64,000 nt of DNA, from NCBI RefSeq assembly GCF_021049285.1, contig NZ_CP088017.1:930001-994000 (forward strand), given 5' to 3'. A program made the translations under genes and the position numbers. The first letter of the stretch is position 1, and each line of letters opens with the position of its first letter. The notes below the pieces were generated by a model. That model saw only the letters and a program-made list of their open reading frames with translations, searched no databases and was not told the DNA's origin. Shown one piece after another: positions 50,999 through 59,485 of this stretch. Source of the DNA: Ruania halotolerans. GTDB lineage: Bacteria > Actinomycetota > Actinomycetes > Actinomycetales > Beutenbergiaceae.

Positions 50999-53593
50999 GT
51001 GGCAAGCGGTCCGGCAGTGACGTCGAACGATGCGGTCCGGCTCCTGGAAAACCTCGAGACCCACCGCGGGGTCCTCGTCAGCGGCGCTGCGGGCATCGGG
51101 AAGTCGCACCTGCTGCGCGGCGTTCGCGCACTCCTGGAGGAGGCAGGCCGGTTGGCCCCGGTGCTCTCGGCATGCAGCCTGGGACGCGGCATCCCCCTCG
51201 GAGTGTTTGTCGGCGCTCTGGACCTGCCGGTCGAGGAGATGAGCTCACCCGGTGCGGTCATCGATGCGTTCTCCCGGCATCGGTCCTCGACGGTGTTGCT
51301 GGTGGACGATGTGGATCATCTCGACGATGCCTCGCTGTGGGTGGTCGCGCACCTGATCCGCACCACGGGATTGCCCGCGATCCTGACCTCTCGCGGACTC
51401 TCCACCGCGCCGGATGTCGTCCGTGATCTCTACGACGCGGGGGCCGTGGTCGAGGTTGCGGTGCAGGGGCTCCCGGACCGTGACGCACTGACATTGGTGG
51501 CCCGCACGATGGGTGGCGCGCCTACACCCGCAACGGGTGCGGCAGTCGTCGCGGCCGGACGCGGAAATCCGCTCCATCTGCGCGAGATCGTCTCGGGCAC
51601 GATGGCTGATGGGCGCCTGGTGGAGACCCCGCATGGCTGGGAGCTGGTGGGAGGCCCGACGGTGACACCGCGGATGGGTCAGGTGATCGGCGAACGGTTC
51701 CACGGTGTGGACGAGCCCACGGTGGAGGCTGCTGCCGTGGTTGCGATCGCCGGGGAGTGCCCCGCAGACGCCATCACTGAGGAAGCGCGGCGTGCCCTGA
51801 CGCGAACCGAGCTGGTGGAGTACACCACCTGCGGGTGGCTGCGCCTGAGCCATCCGCTCGATGCCGAGTACCTGCGATCGCGCTGCTCGGCGGCGCTCTG
51901 GCATGACCTTACCCACGAGGCCATCCGGGTGCTGCGCGGCCCATCCGCAGCCGAACGTCCCGATGCCCGCCGCCACGCCGATCTGCTGGCCCTCGACCTA
52001 GGGCAGGACATCGACGCCGACGCAACGATCGCCCTGGCCGAACATGCACTTGGTGCGTTCGACGCTCACCTCGCACTCCGAGCCGCCGAGGCTGTCCTGG
52101 CCCTGGGCGAGCAGCCGGTGGCGGCGCACCGCCTTGCGGGTCTTGCCGATTCCGCCCTCAACCGGATCGAGAGCGCAGACGCTCATCTCGCCGCAGCCGA
52201 AGACGCGGCGCAGACCGCGGCGGAGCGCGTCTCGGTGGCACTGGCCCAGGCACAGCACCTCGGGATGCGTCATCACGACGCGGCCGCCGCGCTCGCCGTG
52301 ATCGAGCGGGCCGCCGGCACCGTCGAGGACGCGGAACATGTGGCGCATCTACATCGGGCAGCGTTGCGCTGGGCGGCGGTTGCGGGTATGACTCCGCCGA
52401 GCCAGTCCGCACCGGTGCCGGCTGAACTCAAGGAGGCCGAGACCGTGATGGGGCTGATCACCATCGGTCTGTCCGGAGTGATCTCTGGCCCGCTGCACGA
52501 GTCCGAACTCCTGCTGAGTGAGCTACGGCGGGTCCCCGCCGACCTGCTCGCCCTGGTGCCGGGGGGCTCCGCTTTGATCGAGCTCACGGCCGTCATGGCC
52601 CTGTCGTTCACCGGTGACGTGATCGCGACGCGGCGCCGGATCGAAGGGCTCATCGAGGGAACGAACGAGCGCGCCCCAGAGTCCGTCGGAACGTGGGAGT
52701 ACGCACTCGGTTTCATTGAGCTGCTTTCCGCTGACGCCGAGCAGGCGTATCAGCGGGCATGTTCGGCCACCACACACCTCGCATGGCGCGATCCGGCCGG
52801 ATTGCTTCCTGCGGCGCAAGCCCTCAGCAGTGCTGCCGCTCTCGCCACCGGGCGTCAGATGGAAGCCCGCCAGGCGTTCGAGGCGGTACCGGAAGCGGCC
52901 ATCGGCGATCCCAAGGTGGTGATGTTGCGTGCCTGGGCAGACGCGTGGCAGGCCAATCATGACAATCGTGCCGATCACGCGGCCCTCGTGCTGGTGGAGG
53001 CGGCGCGATGGTTGCTCTCGGTGCAGCACACGTTCTTCGCCGGCATGCTCGCGCATTGCGCCGCGCGGATCGGCCATCGCCTCGACGATGCCGCATCTGT
53101 GCTCGAAGCTGCGACGGCGTTGGCAGGGGGTGGGCTGCTCCACCTCCTTGAGCGACACGCGGTGGCCACTCGGGACGGGGATTTCACGAGTCTCGCTGCC
53201 GTGGCGACGGACGCTCAGGAACTCGGCCTGGTTGTCACCGCTGCCGATTCCTGGTTGTGGCTATCCGAGCACGCGAGCGGCGCACGCGCACGTGGGTTCA
53301 GCGAGCTCCAGGCTCGCCGGTATCGGATGTCTGCCGACCGGCTGTGCACCGAGCGGCCGGGAATGGCGCTGTGGCGCGGTCAAGCAGACCGTTCCCTGCT
53401 GCTCTCTGCGCGCGAGCTCGAGGTTGCCACGTTGGCGGCGCGCAGACTCACCGCCAAGGAGATCGCCGGTGCTAACGGCGTCTCGGTGAACACAGTGACC
53501 AATCAGCTGGCGTCGGCCTTCCGTAAGCTCGGGGTCAACAACCGCGCCGAGTTGCGCGAGGTTCTCGGTGCGGAGAGTCTCGCCGAGGGCTGA
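50999..53593 (+). CDS. Large ATPase LuxR-family regulator (LAL/MalT-like)
   Basis: An 864-residue regulator with an N-terminal STAND/AAA ATPase. It has Walker A GAAGIGKS (29-36) and Walker B VLLVDDVDHLDD, then a long helical, TPR-like middle (about residues 330-780). The C-terminal LuxR HTH reads LSARELEVATLAARRLTAKE, then GVSVNTVTNQLASAFRKLGV. Regulators of this size integrate a ligand with ATP binding. The start GTG 50999 lies seven bases after GAGGAG. It is divergent from the LRR-lipoprotein operon, which makes that operon its most likely target. Inducer unknown. Confidence 0.92.
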   Translation: MASGPAVTSNDAVRLLENLETHRGVLVSGAAGIGKSHLLRGVRALLEEAGRLAPVLSACSLGRGIPLGVFVGALDLPVEEMSSPGAVIDAFSRHRSSTVLLVDDVDHLDDASLWVVAHLIRTTGLPAILTSRGLSTAPDVVRDLYDAGAVVEVAVQGLPDRDALTLVARTMGGAPTPATGAAVVAAGRGNPLHLREIVSGTMADGRLVETPHGWELVGGPTVTPRMGQVIGERFHGVDEPTVEAAAVVAIAGECPADAITEEARRALTRTELVEYTTCGWLRLSHPLDAEYLRSRCSAALWHDLTHEAIRVLRGPSAAERPDARRHADLLALDLGQDIDADATIALAEHALGAFDAHLALRAAEAVLALGEQPVAAHRLAGLADSALNRIESADAHLAAAEDAAQTAAERVSVALAQAQHLGMRHHDAAAALAVIERAAGTVEDAEHVAHLHRAALRWAAVAGMTPPSQSAPVPAELKEAETVMGLITIGLSGVISGPLHESELLLSELRRVPADLLALVPGGSALIELTAVMALSFTGDVIATRRRIEGLIEGTNERAPESVGTWEYALGFIELLSADAEQAYQRACSATTHLAWRDPAGLLPAAQALSSAAALATGRQMEARQAFEAVPEAAIGDPKVVMLRAWADAWQANHDNRADHAALVLVEAARWLLSVQHTFFAGMLAHCAARIGHRLDDAASVLEAATALAGGGLLHLLERHAVATRDGDFTSLAAVATDAQELGLVVTAADSWLWLSEHASGARARGFSELQARRYRMSADRLCTERPGMALWRGQADRSLLLSARELEVATLAARRLTAKEIAGANGVSVNTVTNQLASAFRKLGVNNRAELREVLGAESLAEG

Positions 53594-53698
53594 ATGAGAC
53601 AGACGGGCAGGATAGCGCCGAAGTCCGTTGTCAGTGACAGGGCGTGGTGGCGAACCTCTGGAGGTGGCTGGCGAGCGCCGCTATCGACCTGGTCGACT

Positions 53699-54151
53699 CT
53701 ATGAGGGCAGACGTACCGCCCCTTGGCCCTTGGTGCCAAGGATGTCGTCCGGATTGGAGTACGGGCATGACCTGAGTGAGAGACAGCCGCAACCGATGCA
53801 GTCCGAGAACCGGTCACGCAGGGCGGTGAGGAACTCGATCCTGTCGTTGAGGTCGTCACGCCACTCCCGCGAGATGCGCGCCCAATCTCGCTTGGTCGGC
53901 ACTCCTTGATCTGGCAGTTGGTCGAGCGCGTTCTTGATGCGCTCGAGCGTGATTCCCACTCGCTGCGACGCGCGGATGAACGCGAGGATTCGCAGCGTGT
54001 CACGACGGTACTCGCGGCGGTCCCCAGCGGTCCGCCGACTGCGGATGAGTCCAAGGGACTCGTAGTAGTGCAGGGTCGAAACGGCAACACCTGCTCGTTC
54101 GGCAATGTGGCCGGGTTTGAGCCAGATGGCGTCCTTGGGCACCTGGGACAT
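53699..54151 (-). CDS. soxR: Redox-sensing regulator SoxR
   Basis: A 150-residue MerR-family protein with the [2Fe-2S] cluster motif of SoxR: Cys118, Cys121, Cys123 and Cys129 in DCIGCGCLSLRSCPYSNPDD. The N-terminal winged helix reads LKPGHIAERAGVAVSTLHYY, then RRTAGDRREYRRDTLRILAFI. SoxR is activated by redox-cycling compounds; in actinobacteria it controls small sets of redox and efflux genes. The ATG 54151 follows AGGAG; ATG 54181 is less likely. It is divergent from the FrnE-quinone reductase-MFS operon across a clear dyad, so this operon is its probable target. Confidence 0.95.
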   Translation of the reverse strand: MSQVPKDAIWLKPGHIAERAGVAVSTLHYYESLGLIRSRRTAGDRREYRRDTLRILAFIRASQRVGITLERIKNALDQLPDQGVPTKRDWARISREWRDDLNDRIEFLTALRDRFSDCIGCGCLSLRSCPYSNPDDILGTKGQGAVRLPS

Positions 54152-54182
54152 CGGTGCAATCTCCTGCCCGTGAATTGACATG

Positions 54183-54206
54183 AAGTGGACTTGATGAAGT
54201 CCACTT
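54183..54206. promoter_or_regulatory. Candidate SoxR operator
   Basis: AAGTGGACTT (54183-54192) and AAGTCCACTT (54197-54206) form a perfect ten-base inverted repeat around GATG. It lies centrally between soxR and the divergent operon. A TTGACA at 54175-54180 flanks it and TACATT follows at 54207-54212. The half-site differs from the classical enterobacterial SoxR box. Confidence 0.7.
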
Positions 54207-54243
54207 TACATTCAGTCAATGGGACGAAGGTCAGGAGCGGAAT

Positions 54244-54882
54244 GTGATCGAAGTTGATGTGTGGGCAGACGTACGCTGCCCGTGGTGCTGGATCGGACTG
54301 CGTCGTCTCCAGCGGGCGAGAGCCGCCACCGGCGAACCTGTACGCGTTCGCCGGCGCAGCTTCCTCCTGGAACCGCACGGCCCCGCTGGTCCGGGGCGGA
54401 GGACGTCGCAGGTCGCGACGAGCGAGTGGGGGATGTCCGCGCAACAGTGGAGAGCCACGAGTCGGTTGATCCGTTCCGAGGCCCGCAATGAGGGTCTGCG
54501 AATCGATATCGACGGCGCCCCGATGTTCGACTCAAACCCGCTGCATCGGCTGCTCAAGCTCGCAGACGAGGCCGAAGGCGTCGATGTGGACGCGGCGTGG
54601 GAGGACGCATTCTCGACACACTTCGCGCGCAACGAGAACCTTGGTGACCCCGAGGTCCTCCGTGCGCTGGCGTCCAGGTGGGCGATTGATGAATCTGAGG
54701 TGCAGAGCACGCTGACCGGCGAGAGATTCGCTGCCGAGGTGTCCTGCGATGTGGAGCGAGCCCGTCAGGTCTCGATCACCTCCATACCGACGGTGGTCGC
54801 GGCGGACGGGCGGCGGGTGTCCGGGAGTGCGTCTGTCGATGAGCTTGTCCAGTTGCTCAACGCGGCCAGGTCGCTCCGGTGA
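54244..54882 (+). CDS. DsbA-family FrnE-like oxidoreductase
   Basis: A 212-residue thioredoxin-fold protein starting at GTG 54244. The N-terminus IEVDVWADVRCPWCWIGLRR carries the redox pair CPWC, RSFLLEPHGPA follows, and the cis-Pro segment reads VSITSIPTVVAADGRRVSGS. It resembles the FrnE-like protein encoded at 41838 but lies in a SoxR-linked operon, where it may protect or repair thiols during redox stress. Its stop overlaps the start of the quinone-reductase gene (GTGA). Confidence 0.9.
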   Translation: MIEVDVWADVRCPWCWIGLRRLQRARAATGEPVRVRRRSFLLEPHGPAGPGRRTSQVATSEWGMSAQQWRATSRLIRSEARNEGLRIDIDGAPMFDSNPLHRLLKLADEAEGVDVDAAWEDAFSTHFARNENLGDPEVLRALASRWAIDESEVQSTLTGERFAAEVSCDVERARQVSITSIPTVVAADGRRVSGSASVDELVQLLNAARSLR

Positions 54883-55808
54883 GCGCGACCATGCGGGCAG
54901 CGTCGATCGACGCTTTTGGCCCGCCTGACGTTCTTCGTGTGCGAGACCTCGCGCGCCCGGACGTGCTGGATGACGGCGTCCTCGTCCGCGTGATCGCCGC
55001 GGGAGTTCAGGTGACCGACGCAGCCATCCGCGCGGGCTGGACACCGCCGGGGGCGGTGATTCGGTTCCCACAGGTTCTCGGCAACGAATTCTCCGGCGTC
55101 GTCGAAAAGGTCGGGGTTGACGTACGAGGGTTCGAGCCCGGTGATCAGGTGGCGGGCTTCAACGTCCTCGGTTGCTATGCGGAGTACGTCGCTGTGCCGC
55201 AGTCGCAGGTGGTCGCCAAACCGCAGTCGGTGGCATGGCAGGCCGCAGGCGCTCTCTCGGCCTCGGGACAGACCGCCCACACTGCGTTGGAGGACCTTGC
55301 TGTGCAGGGTGGCGACGTCGTCCTGGTGCATGGCGCCGCAGGTGGGGTCGGTACCGTCTTCACTCAACTTGCCGTGCGCGCGGGGGCGACCGTGATTGGA
55401 ACCGCCAGCGCGTCCAACCATGACCATCTCCGAGCCTTGGGCGCTATTCCCGTCCGCTACGGGGACGGGCAGGTGGACAGGATTCGTGCCGTCAGCTCGC
55501 GCGTGGACGTCGCATTCGATGCGGCCGGGCACGAGAACCTGCGTACCGCCATTGAGCTCGTCGCAGATCGCGACCGGATCGCCACGATCGTCGACATGGC
55601 TCTCGCACACGAGCTGGGCTGCCGCATCGTCCGGAGTCGTCGTTCCGCGAACCGGTTGGCGGACCTCATGGACCGACTGGCCGACGGCGACCTGGGCATT
55701 CACATTCGGCGCACCTATCGGCTCGACGAGGTCGGGGATGCCCACCGGGACGTCGAGACGGGGCACGGGCGAGGCAAGATCGTGCTCGAGATCGGCGACG
55801 CACCATGA
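54879..55808 (+). CDS. Zinc-less MDR, NADPH:quinone reductase-like
   Basis: A 309-residue medium-chain dehydrogenase/reductase. MRAASIDAFGPPDVLRVRDL and VLGNEFSGVVEKVGVDV fit the GroES-like domain. The NADPH fold reads VLVHGAAGGVGTVFTQLAV, with GTASASNHD after the second strand. The zinc cysteines of alcohol dehydrogenases are absent, so it is of the quinone-oxidoreductase (QOR) type. In a SoxR operon it would reduce quinones by two electrons and so lower redox cycling. It is coupled by four-base overlaps to the genes on both sides. Confidence 0.92.
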   Translation: MSATMRAASIDAFGPPDVLRVRDLARPDVLDDGVLVRVIAAGVQVTDAAIRAGWTPPGAVIRFPQVLGNEFSGVVEKVGVDVRGFEPGDQVAGFNVLGCYAEYVAVPQSQVVAKPQSVAWQAAGALSASGQTAHTALEDLAVQGGDVVLVHGAAGGVGTVFTQLAVRAGATVIGTASASNHDHLRALGAIPVRYGDGQVDRIRAVSSRVDVAFDAAGHENLRTAIELVADRDRIATIVDMALAHELGCRIVRSRRSANRLADLMDRLADGDLGIHIRRTYRLDEVGDAHRDVETGHGRGKIVLEIGDAP

Positions 55809-57199
55809 CCGCAGGTGCGACCTCCGTACGAGAACGACTCTGGACACGGCGGACCGGGCCGTTCATAGCCAGTGTGCTGGCGTTGATGACGTTCATCGCC
55901 TTTGAGTCCTTCGCCGTGACCACCGTCCTCCCGGTCGCCATGGCCGAACTTGGGGGAACGCAGTGGTACTCCTTCGCGTACGCCGCCACCATCACTGCCG
56001 CGCTGGTCGGCATGGTGACCGGTGGGAACTGGTCCGACCATGCCGGCCCGCACAGGCCGCTGATGGTCGGAGGGGCCCTGTTCCTGGCGGGTCTCGCGCT
56101 ATGCGTGGTGGCAGCTGACCCGACGGCGTTCATCCTTGGACGACTCCTGCAGGGCGTGGGCGGCGGGATCGACTCCGTCATCCTCTACGTCCTGATCGCA
56201 CGCCACATTCCTGAGGGCCCACGCCCGCGCATGTTCGGTCTACTCACCGCTGCCTGGCTCGTTCCCTCGATGGCGGGCCCGGTGACCGCGGGCGCGCTCA
56301 CGGAACTGATGGGCTGGCGCACGGTATTCGGACTCATCCTCACCGGTGCCGCGATGTCGCTGTCCCTGTTGCTGTTCGTCACGCGGGGTCCTGCGCCCCA
56401 GGCCAAGGTCTCGGCGCGGACAGTCTTCGGTCGCAAGGGTGCGTTGTCACTCGTGGCGGCGCTGTTGCTCGTTCTTCTCCATGTGGGCGGGCACCTCGTC
56501 CCCTCGCTCTCGGCCCTGGTGACGGTCGCCACGTTGATCGCGTTGGTGGCCACTGCGCGCGGCATCCTGCCGCCGGGCACGTTGCTGCTTCGCGGTGCGC
56601 CGCAGCGCCTCGTCGCACTGAGGGCGATCCTCGGTGCGACGGTCACCTCCACCGATCTCTACCTCACCCTGTACCTCCAGACTGAACGCGGGTACCCACC
56701 CACCACAGCAGGGCTCGTGATCGCGGTAGGGGCGCTGGGGTGGGCGCTGGGAGCGGTGCTGCAAGGACGATTCTCCAGTGAGCACGCGACGCACCGACGA
56801 TTGATCCTCGTCGCCACACCGCTCATTACCGCCGGACCCGTCAGTGTGCTGTGTTACGTGGCGGCTGAGTTCCCCCTCTTGGCAGTGGTCGCTGGGTGTA
56901 TCGCGATGGGTACCGGGATGGGCGTCGCCTACCCACGCCTATCCAGCGCCACCCTCGCGCTGGTGGACACCCATCAGCATGGCGCCTACAGTGCGGCGTT
57001 ACAGGCGGGCGAGAGTATGAGTGTGGGTGCGACCACCGCGCTGACAGGCGTTGTGCTCGCAGCGACCCTCTCCTCCCATGTCTCGTTCAGCCTCCTCTAC
57101 GCCACCTTGGCCGGATTCGCGTGCGTTGCCATCGTCATCGCGGCGAGGAGCGTGTCGGAACGTTCACGCACGCGGCGTCCGTGGCCAGCTTCGACGTGA
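55805..57199 (+). CDS. MFS multidrug efflux transporter
   Basis: A 464-residue transporter whose N-terminal half carries the MFS signature TGGNWSDHAGPHRPLMVGG. A segment like motif C of drug exporters also occurs (WLVPSMAGPVTAGALTELMG, GWRTVFGLILTG). About fourteen hydrophobic segments can be counted. The ATG 55805 overlaps the quinone-reductase stop. As the last gene of the SoxR-linked operon it may export redox-active antibiotics or pigments, in line with known actinobacterial SoxR targets. Substrate not known. Confidence 0.9.
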   Translation: MTAGATSVRERLWTRRTGPFIASVLALMTFIAFESFAVTTVLPVAMAELGGTQWYSFAYAATITAALVGMVTGGNWSDHAGPHRPLMVGGALFLAGLALCVVAADPTAFILGRLLQGVGGGIDSVILYVLIARHIPEGPRPRMFGLLTAAWLVPSMAGPVTAGALTELMGWRTVFGLILTGAAMSLSLLLFVTRGPAPQAKVSARTVFGRKGALSLVAALLLVLLHVGGHLVPSLSALVTVATLIALVATARGILPPGTLLLRGAPQRLVALRAILGATVTSTDLYLTLYLQTERGYPPTTAGLVIAVGALGWALGAVLQGRFSSEHATHRRLILVATPLITAGPVSVLCYVAAEFPLLAVVAGCIAMGTGMGVAYPRLSSATLALVDTHQHGAYSAALQAGESMSVGATTALTGVVLAATLSSHVSFSLLYATLAGFACVAIVIAARSVSERSRTRRPWPAST

Positions 57200-57232
57200 A
57201 TGTGTGGTGTCGGCACCCGATCCCGACCGGGC

Positions 57233-57772
57233 TCAGGCCGGTGGTGTCCGGGCGGGCTCTGGGGAGCGGGCCTCTCGTGTGCGCTGGTAGTGCCGGCGCG
57301 CCTTCATGCGGTTCCCGCACACGGCCATCGAACACCACTGCGCGCGGTTCCCTCGGCTGTGGTCGATCAGGTAGCGGCGGCATTCGTCGTTTCCGCACGG
57401 GCGCAGGCGACCGGGCAGCGACTCTTCGATGTCGTACCAGGTGATGACGGCCCGTGCGGCGAGTTCCATGTCCACAGGCGCCTGGAATTGCCAGGCGAGG
57501 CGCCCGGAGCGTATCGACGGGGCCAGGCTCACGCCGTCGAGGAACTGGGAGAGTGTGGCCGGGGCGTGGTTGTCACGGACGACGTGCTGCAGCGCGTCCC
57601 GTGCGCGTCGCGTGTGCTCGAGCTCGGCCGGGGAACCGGTGCCACCGTGGCTCCTCAGCCAGGCTATCGCTGCCTGTTCCTCGCCAAGCTCGTCCACCTG
57701 CGTGCCGCCGTCGACGGGGGTGGTGTTCAGCAAAGCCAGCAGCAGGGCTTCGTCCCGGAGGAGCTCGTTCAT
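57233..57772 (-). CDS. CGNR zinc-finger transcriptional regulator
   Basis: A 179-residue protein with an ABATE-like N-terminal domain. Its C-terminal CGNR zinc finger reads RPCGNDECRRYLIDHSRGNR, then WCSMAVCGNRMKARRHYQR. CGNR proteins act as DNA-binding regulators. The ATG 57772 is leaderless (-10 box TAGAAT at 57779-57784, six bases before); GTG 57775 is less likely. It is divergent from an alpha/beta hydrolase gene. The spacer has four GGTTAG elements, one of them over its own -10 box, which suggests autoregulation and control of the hydrolase. Confidence 0.92.
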   Translation of the reverse strand: MNELLRDEALLLALLNTTPVDGGTQVDELGEEQAAIAWLRSHGGTGSPAELEHTRRARDALQHVVRDNHAPATLSQFLDGVSLAPSIRSGRLAWQFQAPVDMELAARAVITWYDIEESLPGRLRPCGNDECRRYLIDHSRGNRAQWCSMAVCGNRMKARRHYQRTREARSPEPARTPPA

Positions 57773-57780
57773 CACATCAT

Positions 57781-57864
57781 TCTAACCCGAATAGCCGACT
57801 TGTACAGGTTAGGTTCTGCGAGTAGCGTGCACCTAACCTCAATACGCCTAGTGAAAAGGTTAGA
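57781..57864. promoter_or_regulatory. Nested GGTTAG inverted repeats in the CGNR-hydrolase spacer
   Basis: TCTAACC (57781-57787) mirrors GGTTAGA (57858-57864), and between them GGTTAGG (57807-57813) mirrors CCTAACC (57832-57838). The outer elements overlap the -10 box of the CGNR gene and the ribosome-site region of the hydrolase gene. The set is a likely operator array. Confidence 0.7.
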
Positions 57865-57867
57865 ACC

Positions 57868-58749
57868 ATGGCGACCGTGCACCACCGTCAGCGCGTCATC
57901 GATGGCCACACGCTCTTCTACCGGGAGGCGGGCGATCCGGACGCACCCACGCTCGTGCTCCTGCACGGGTATCCGACGAGCTCGTTCATGTTCCGTCATC
58001 TCATCCCGCTGCTCGCGGACGACTTCCACCTCATCGCTCCGGACCACCTGGGGTTCGGTCTCTCCGACGCGCCGGACGTCAGCGAGTTCGACTACACCTT
58101 TGACGCTCTGGCCGATCTCACGCAGTCCCTGTTGTCCGAGCTCGGCGTGCAGCGCTACGCGATCTACGTCCAGGACTATGGCGCCCCGATCGGTTGGCGA
58201 CTCGCGATTCGTGAACCTGAAGCAGTGACGGCGATCATCAGCCAGAGCGGCAACGCCTATGAAGCCGGGTTCGTCGACGGTTTCTGGGTGCCCGTCCGGG
58301 CCTACTGGCAGGAGCAGAGCGAGACCACGGAGGCCGCCATGCGGGTGGCGCTGGGGATCGATGCCATCCGATGGCAGTACCTCACCGGTGTCGAGGACCC
58401 CACCGTCGTCGACCCTCAGACATGGATCCACGACCATGCCCTTGTCAGCCGGCCCGGCAACGACAGGATCCAGCTTGCGCTGTTCCGCGACTATGCCAGC
58501 AACGTGGCCTTCTACCCGAAGCTGCACGAGTACTTCCGCGCCAGCCAGGTGCCGCTCCTGGCGGTCTGGGGCGACGGGGATGAGATCTTCGGACCCGACG
58601 GCGCGCACGCGTTCCGTACCGACCTGCCGCACGCAGAAATCCACCTCGTCCCCGGCGGCCACTTCCTCCTGGAGAGCGACGTCGACGGGGTGGCCGAGCT
58701 CATTCGCTCGTTCCTCCACTCACATCTCGAAGGGCACGCGAGGATGTGA
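57868..58749 (+). CDS. Alpha/beta hydrolase, haloalkane dehalogenase/epoxide hydrolase-like
   Basis: A 293-residue hydrolase. It has LVLLHGYPTSSFMFRHLIPL for the oxyanion, PDHLGFGLSDAP, and an Asp nucleophile in YVQDYGAPIGWRLA, as in dehalogenases and epoxide hydrolases. An acid lies near LLAVWGDGDEIF and the His in VPGGHFLLESD. The cap (about residues 140-225) is Trp-rich. The substrate is unknown. The start ATG 57868 follows AAAAGG. It is divergent from and probably controlled by the CGNR regulator. Confidence 0.92.
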   Translation: MATVHHRQRVIDGHTLFYREAGDPDAPTLVLLHGYPTSSFMFRHLIPLLADDFHLIAPDHLGFGLSDAPDVSEFDYTFDALADLTQSLLSELGVQRYAIYVQDYGAPIGWRLAIREPEAVTAIISQSGNAYEAGFVDGFWVPVRAYWQEQSETTEAAMRVALGIDAIRWQYLTGVEDPTVVDPQTWIHDHALVSRPGNDRIQLALFRDYASNVAFYPKLHEYFRASQVPLLAVWGDGDEIFGPDGAHAFRTDLPHAEIHLVPGGHFLLESDVDGVAELIRSFLHSHLEGHARM

Positions 58750-58759
58750 TGAGTCCCTG

Positions 58760-59359
58760 TCAGTCTGCTCCTCGGGCGAGCACGCCGGAGATGAGTAGTT
58801 GGACGAGCTCGGCGGCCTCGTAGTGGGTGTCGCTTTCGGCGCTGATGCAGAGGTTTCCGATGCCCTTGAGCACGTTGTACGCATCGACCGGCGGGTCTGC
58901 GTCAATCGACGTGAGCGCTGCCTCAAGGAGTGAATCGCAGACCGGCACGAGGCGCTCAACGAAGTAGGTGTGCAGAGCGTCGGCCCCGGCGTTGTCTCCT
59001 CGTAGTGCGCCAGCGAGCCCGTGTTTGGTCACCAAGAACTCCGCGAAGAGGGCCACCCATTCCCGCAGCGCCGCCTCGGGCGTCGCGCTCTCCGCGAGTA
59101 GCCGCGGGCCAGCGTCTGCGCAGGCTTCGACTTGGTGCCGGTACACCGCGACTACGAGCTCGGGACGCGTCGGGAAGTGACGATAGATCGTCCCCACGCC
59201 GACGCCTGCCTTCGCGGCGATCTTCCGCACCGGGGCGTCGACCCCGGACGTCACGAACACCGCTGCCGCCGCGTCGAGCAGCGCCTTCTCGCTTCGACGC
59301 GGCCGACCCACTGACCTGGCATGCGCGACGGGCGACTGTCCGCTCTCGGCATCAGCCAC
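58760..59359 (-). CDS. TetR-family transcriptional repressor
   Basis: A 199-residue repressor. The HTH reads GRPRRSEKALLDAAAAVFVT, then VRKIAAKAGVGVGTIYRHFPTRPEL. The C-terminal SBP56/TetR_C_33-like domain includes LREWVALFAEFLVTKHGLAG and DAYNVLKGIGNLCI. The GTG 59359 is chosen because GGGAGAA precedes it. The frame stays open up to 59437 but would cross its own operators. It is divergent from a hydrolase gene, and two similar palindromes in the spacer are its likely binding sites. Confidence 0.9.
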   Translation of the reverse strand: MADAESGQSPVAHARSVGRPRRSEKALLDAAAAVFVTSGVDAPVRKIAAKAGVGVGTIYRHFPTRPELVVAVYRHQVEACADAGPRLLAESATPEAALREWVALFAEFLVTKHGLAGALRGDNAGADALHTYFVERLVPVCDSLLEAALTSIDADPPVDAYNVLKGIGNLCISAESDTHYEAAELVQLLISGVLARGAD

Positions 59360-59401
59360 GAGTTCTCCCTGCTCTTCGCATGCTCGATGGGCACATGGTT
59401 G

Positions 59402-59444
59402 CATTACGGAGCGATGTTCCGTAATGTTCTGGAGCAACGCTCCG
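59402..59444. promoter_or_regulatory. Tandem TetR operators
   Basis: GGAGCGATGTTCCG (59408-59421) and GGAGCAACGCTCCG (59431-59444) are two near-copies of one palindrome, 23 bases apart. The first is embedded in the longer perfect dyad CATTACGGA (59402-59410) / TCCGTAATG (59418-59426). Two dimers on one face of the helix would fit. Confidence 0.7.
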
Positions 59445-59485
59445 AAACAGTATTGCAGAGCCCACCGCCTGTGAAAGGAACTCGT

